From contig VWZW01004141.1 of assembly GCA_013397115.1 (NCBI GenBank), positions 434,001 to 498,000 on the forward strand: DNA of 64,000 nucleotides, in the 5' to 3' direction. Within the stretch, counting starts at the first letter, position 1, and the number at the start of each line of letters is the position of its first letter. Below the pieces are notes generated by a model, which did not search any database, was not told the origin of the DNA, and saw nothing but the letters and a program-made list of their open reading frames with translations. Source of the DNA: Edolisoma coerulescens (taxonomy: Eukaryota > Chordata > Aves > Passeriformes > Campephagidae). A program made the translations under genes and the position numbers. Of this stretch, positions 63,001 through 64,000 are shown piece by piece.

Positions 63001-64000
63001 AAGACAGAGTGACAGCAGGAGCAGGCTCAACTTGCAGCGAGCAGCATCCATGCTTATTATTGATATTGACTACATGAGATAAGCTGGACATCTGTCTTTA
63101 CTTTTAGCAAGTTCTACAAGGATAAACATGAACACGAATGTGGGCTGCCCATGGACAGTGCACTGGTGCTCTTTTATACTCCCAACCCATCGCTGGGCTT
63201 CTGTCACTTTTGTCTGAGCTACATTTCAGCCTCAGGTCACAAGAGTTCAAAACACAGTCAATTAATCAAATGGCTTCTATGAACATAACACTGCAGTTCA
63301 ATAACTGTTTCCTATTCAACACAACCAAGGAAATGAAAGCAGGAGGTTAATGTGAAGATAGCTAGGTTACATGTGGAGCTTTAAGCAGCAATCCTTGATT
63401 AGGCATCATCAGACAGTGCATTTTATCAGAGCAGTTATTTTATGTGAGACAAAAGAACAAACCCAGGATGTTTATGGCCTGATCCTGCTCTCAATAAAGT
63501 CAAGTCAAGCTCTTCTGTTGACTTATGCCTACTAGTTCAGGATCTTTGATCTTGGCAATAAAATTAACACAGCAACAGAAAACAACAGAGAGAGACAGAA
63601 AAACTCTCTCTTAGAATGCTCTGTGTTTACACTAAGGAAGATAGAGGATTCAAGTCTGAGGTGAAATAACTACTCCCAGGAGGAGGGGAACTGGATATGG
63701 GACACGGCAGCCAATATGCTGCAGCGATGGGGACAAGGGTGTTACATCAGTGCAACAGGTTTACATGTGTTGTATCACTTGCATGAGGTGGGGTTTGCAA
63801 AGCTGCTGATCCCAGGGGGTGAGAGTGGAAGGCCCAAATTCCTCAGTCTTTGCTGCCCAGACACGACCTGTCAAATGGGGTGGGAAGCATTGAGCTTAGC
63901 CTGCCAGCCACCCCTTTAGGAGGGCTTTTCCCTGTCTCAGCTTTAGAAAAGTGCTGGGATTCTGCTTCATATCGCCCAGCTCTTCTAAAAAGGGGCTGAA

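Larger units (their letters stand above)
56791..64000. other. Intronic or non-coding sequence, right end
   Basis: AT-rich sequence without a recognisable exon. It holds an old repeat-like fragment at 57.2 kb, a 23-bp tandem repeat at 59.2 kb, a T tract at 60.05 kb, an A14 run (61649-61662) and a small direct repeat at 61213-61236 (gtggttcact). The previous AFF3 exon must lie further right, outside the window. Confidence 0.5.

Noticed and set aside
1..64000. tRNA, rRNA, snRNA genes, CRISPR arrays and bacterial-type operons
   Set aside because: No cloverleaf with A and B boxes, no rRNA core text and no regularly spaced repeats were recognised. The sequence is vertebrate-like intron.

Overview
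This window looks like nuclear DNA from a bird. It is AT-rich, almost free of coding sequence and poor in repeats. The interspersed repeats I can recognise are mostly 3'-truncated CR1 LINE copies, the dominant avian transposon, at about 14.9, 24.8, 36.7, 43.8 and 56.5 kb. Nothing looks bacterial, viral or organellar: there are no operons, ribosome binding sites, CRISPR arrays or rRNA genes.

The only protein-coding feature I can defend is one 52-bp internal exon on the minus strand (45699-45750). It has a textbook polypyrimidine tract and AG acceptor, and a CAG|gtaaat donor. It encodes the 17 residues MLEDDLKLSSDEDDNEQ, which is the acidic, serine-containing signature of the AFF (AF4/FMR2) family of transcription elongation scaffold proteins. 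The NEQ ending at the exon boundary fits AFF3 (LAF4) best. The whole window would then be the inside of a large AFF3-like gene running right to left, with at least 18 kb of the intron before the exon (45753-64000) and at least 45 kb of the intron after it (1-45698). Neither flanking exon was found.

Left part (1-20.8 kb): AT-rich intron with an ancient CR1 body fragment, a few hairpins, short tandem repeats and one mildly GC-rich patch (10.9-11.7 kb). At 20.88-21.26 kb there is a sharp CpG-island-like block, unexpected deep inside an intron. It carries an E-box, a Kozak-like ATG and a possible plus-strand splice donor, so it is a candidate alternative or antisense promoter. The 24-25 kb area has a GC-rich hairpin, paired CCAAT boxes, a near-perfect inverted repeat and a CR1 copy. 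At 31.0 kb a consensus-quality RFX X-box lies in a small CpG-containing patch, a candidate enhancer. The 36.7-44 kb stretch holds two CR1 3' ends and two strong hairpins near 40.1 kb.

Right part (45.8-64 kb): a C-rich repeat-like block at 47.6-48.4 kb (probably an avian dispersed repeat, class uncertain), a 40-bp tandem duplication, a CR1 copy, a fragment of what may be an old amniote repeat, a 23-bp tandem repeat and a long T tract. The remaining open reading frames of 60-220 codons show no coding character and are treated as noise.
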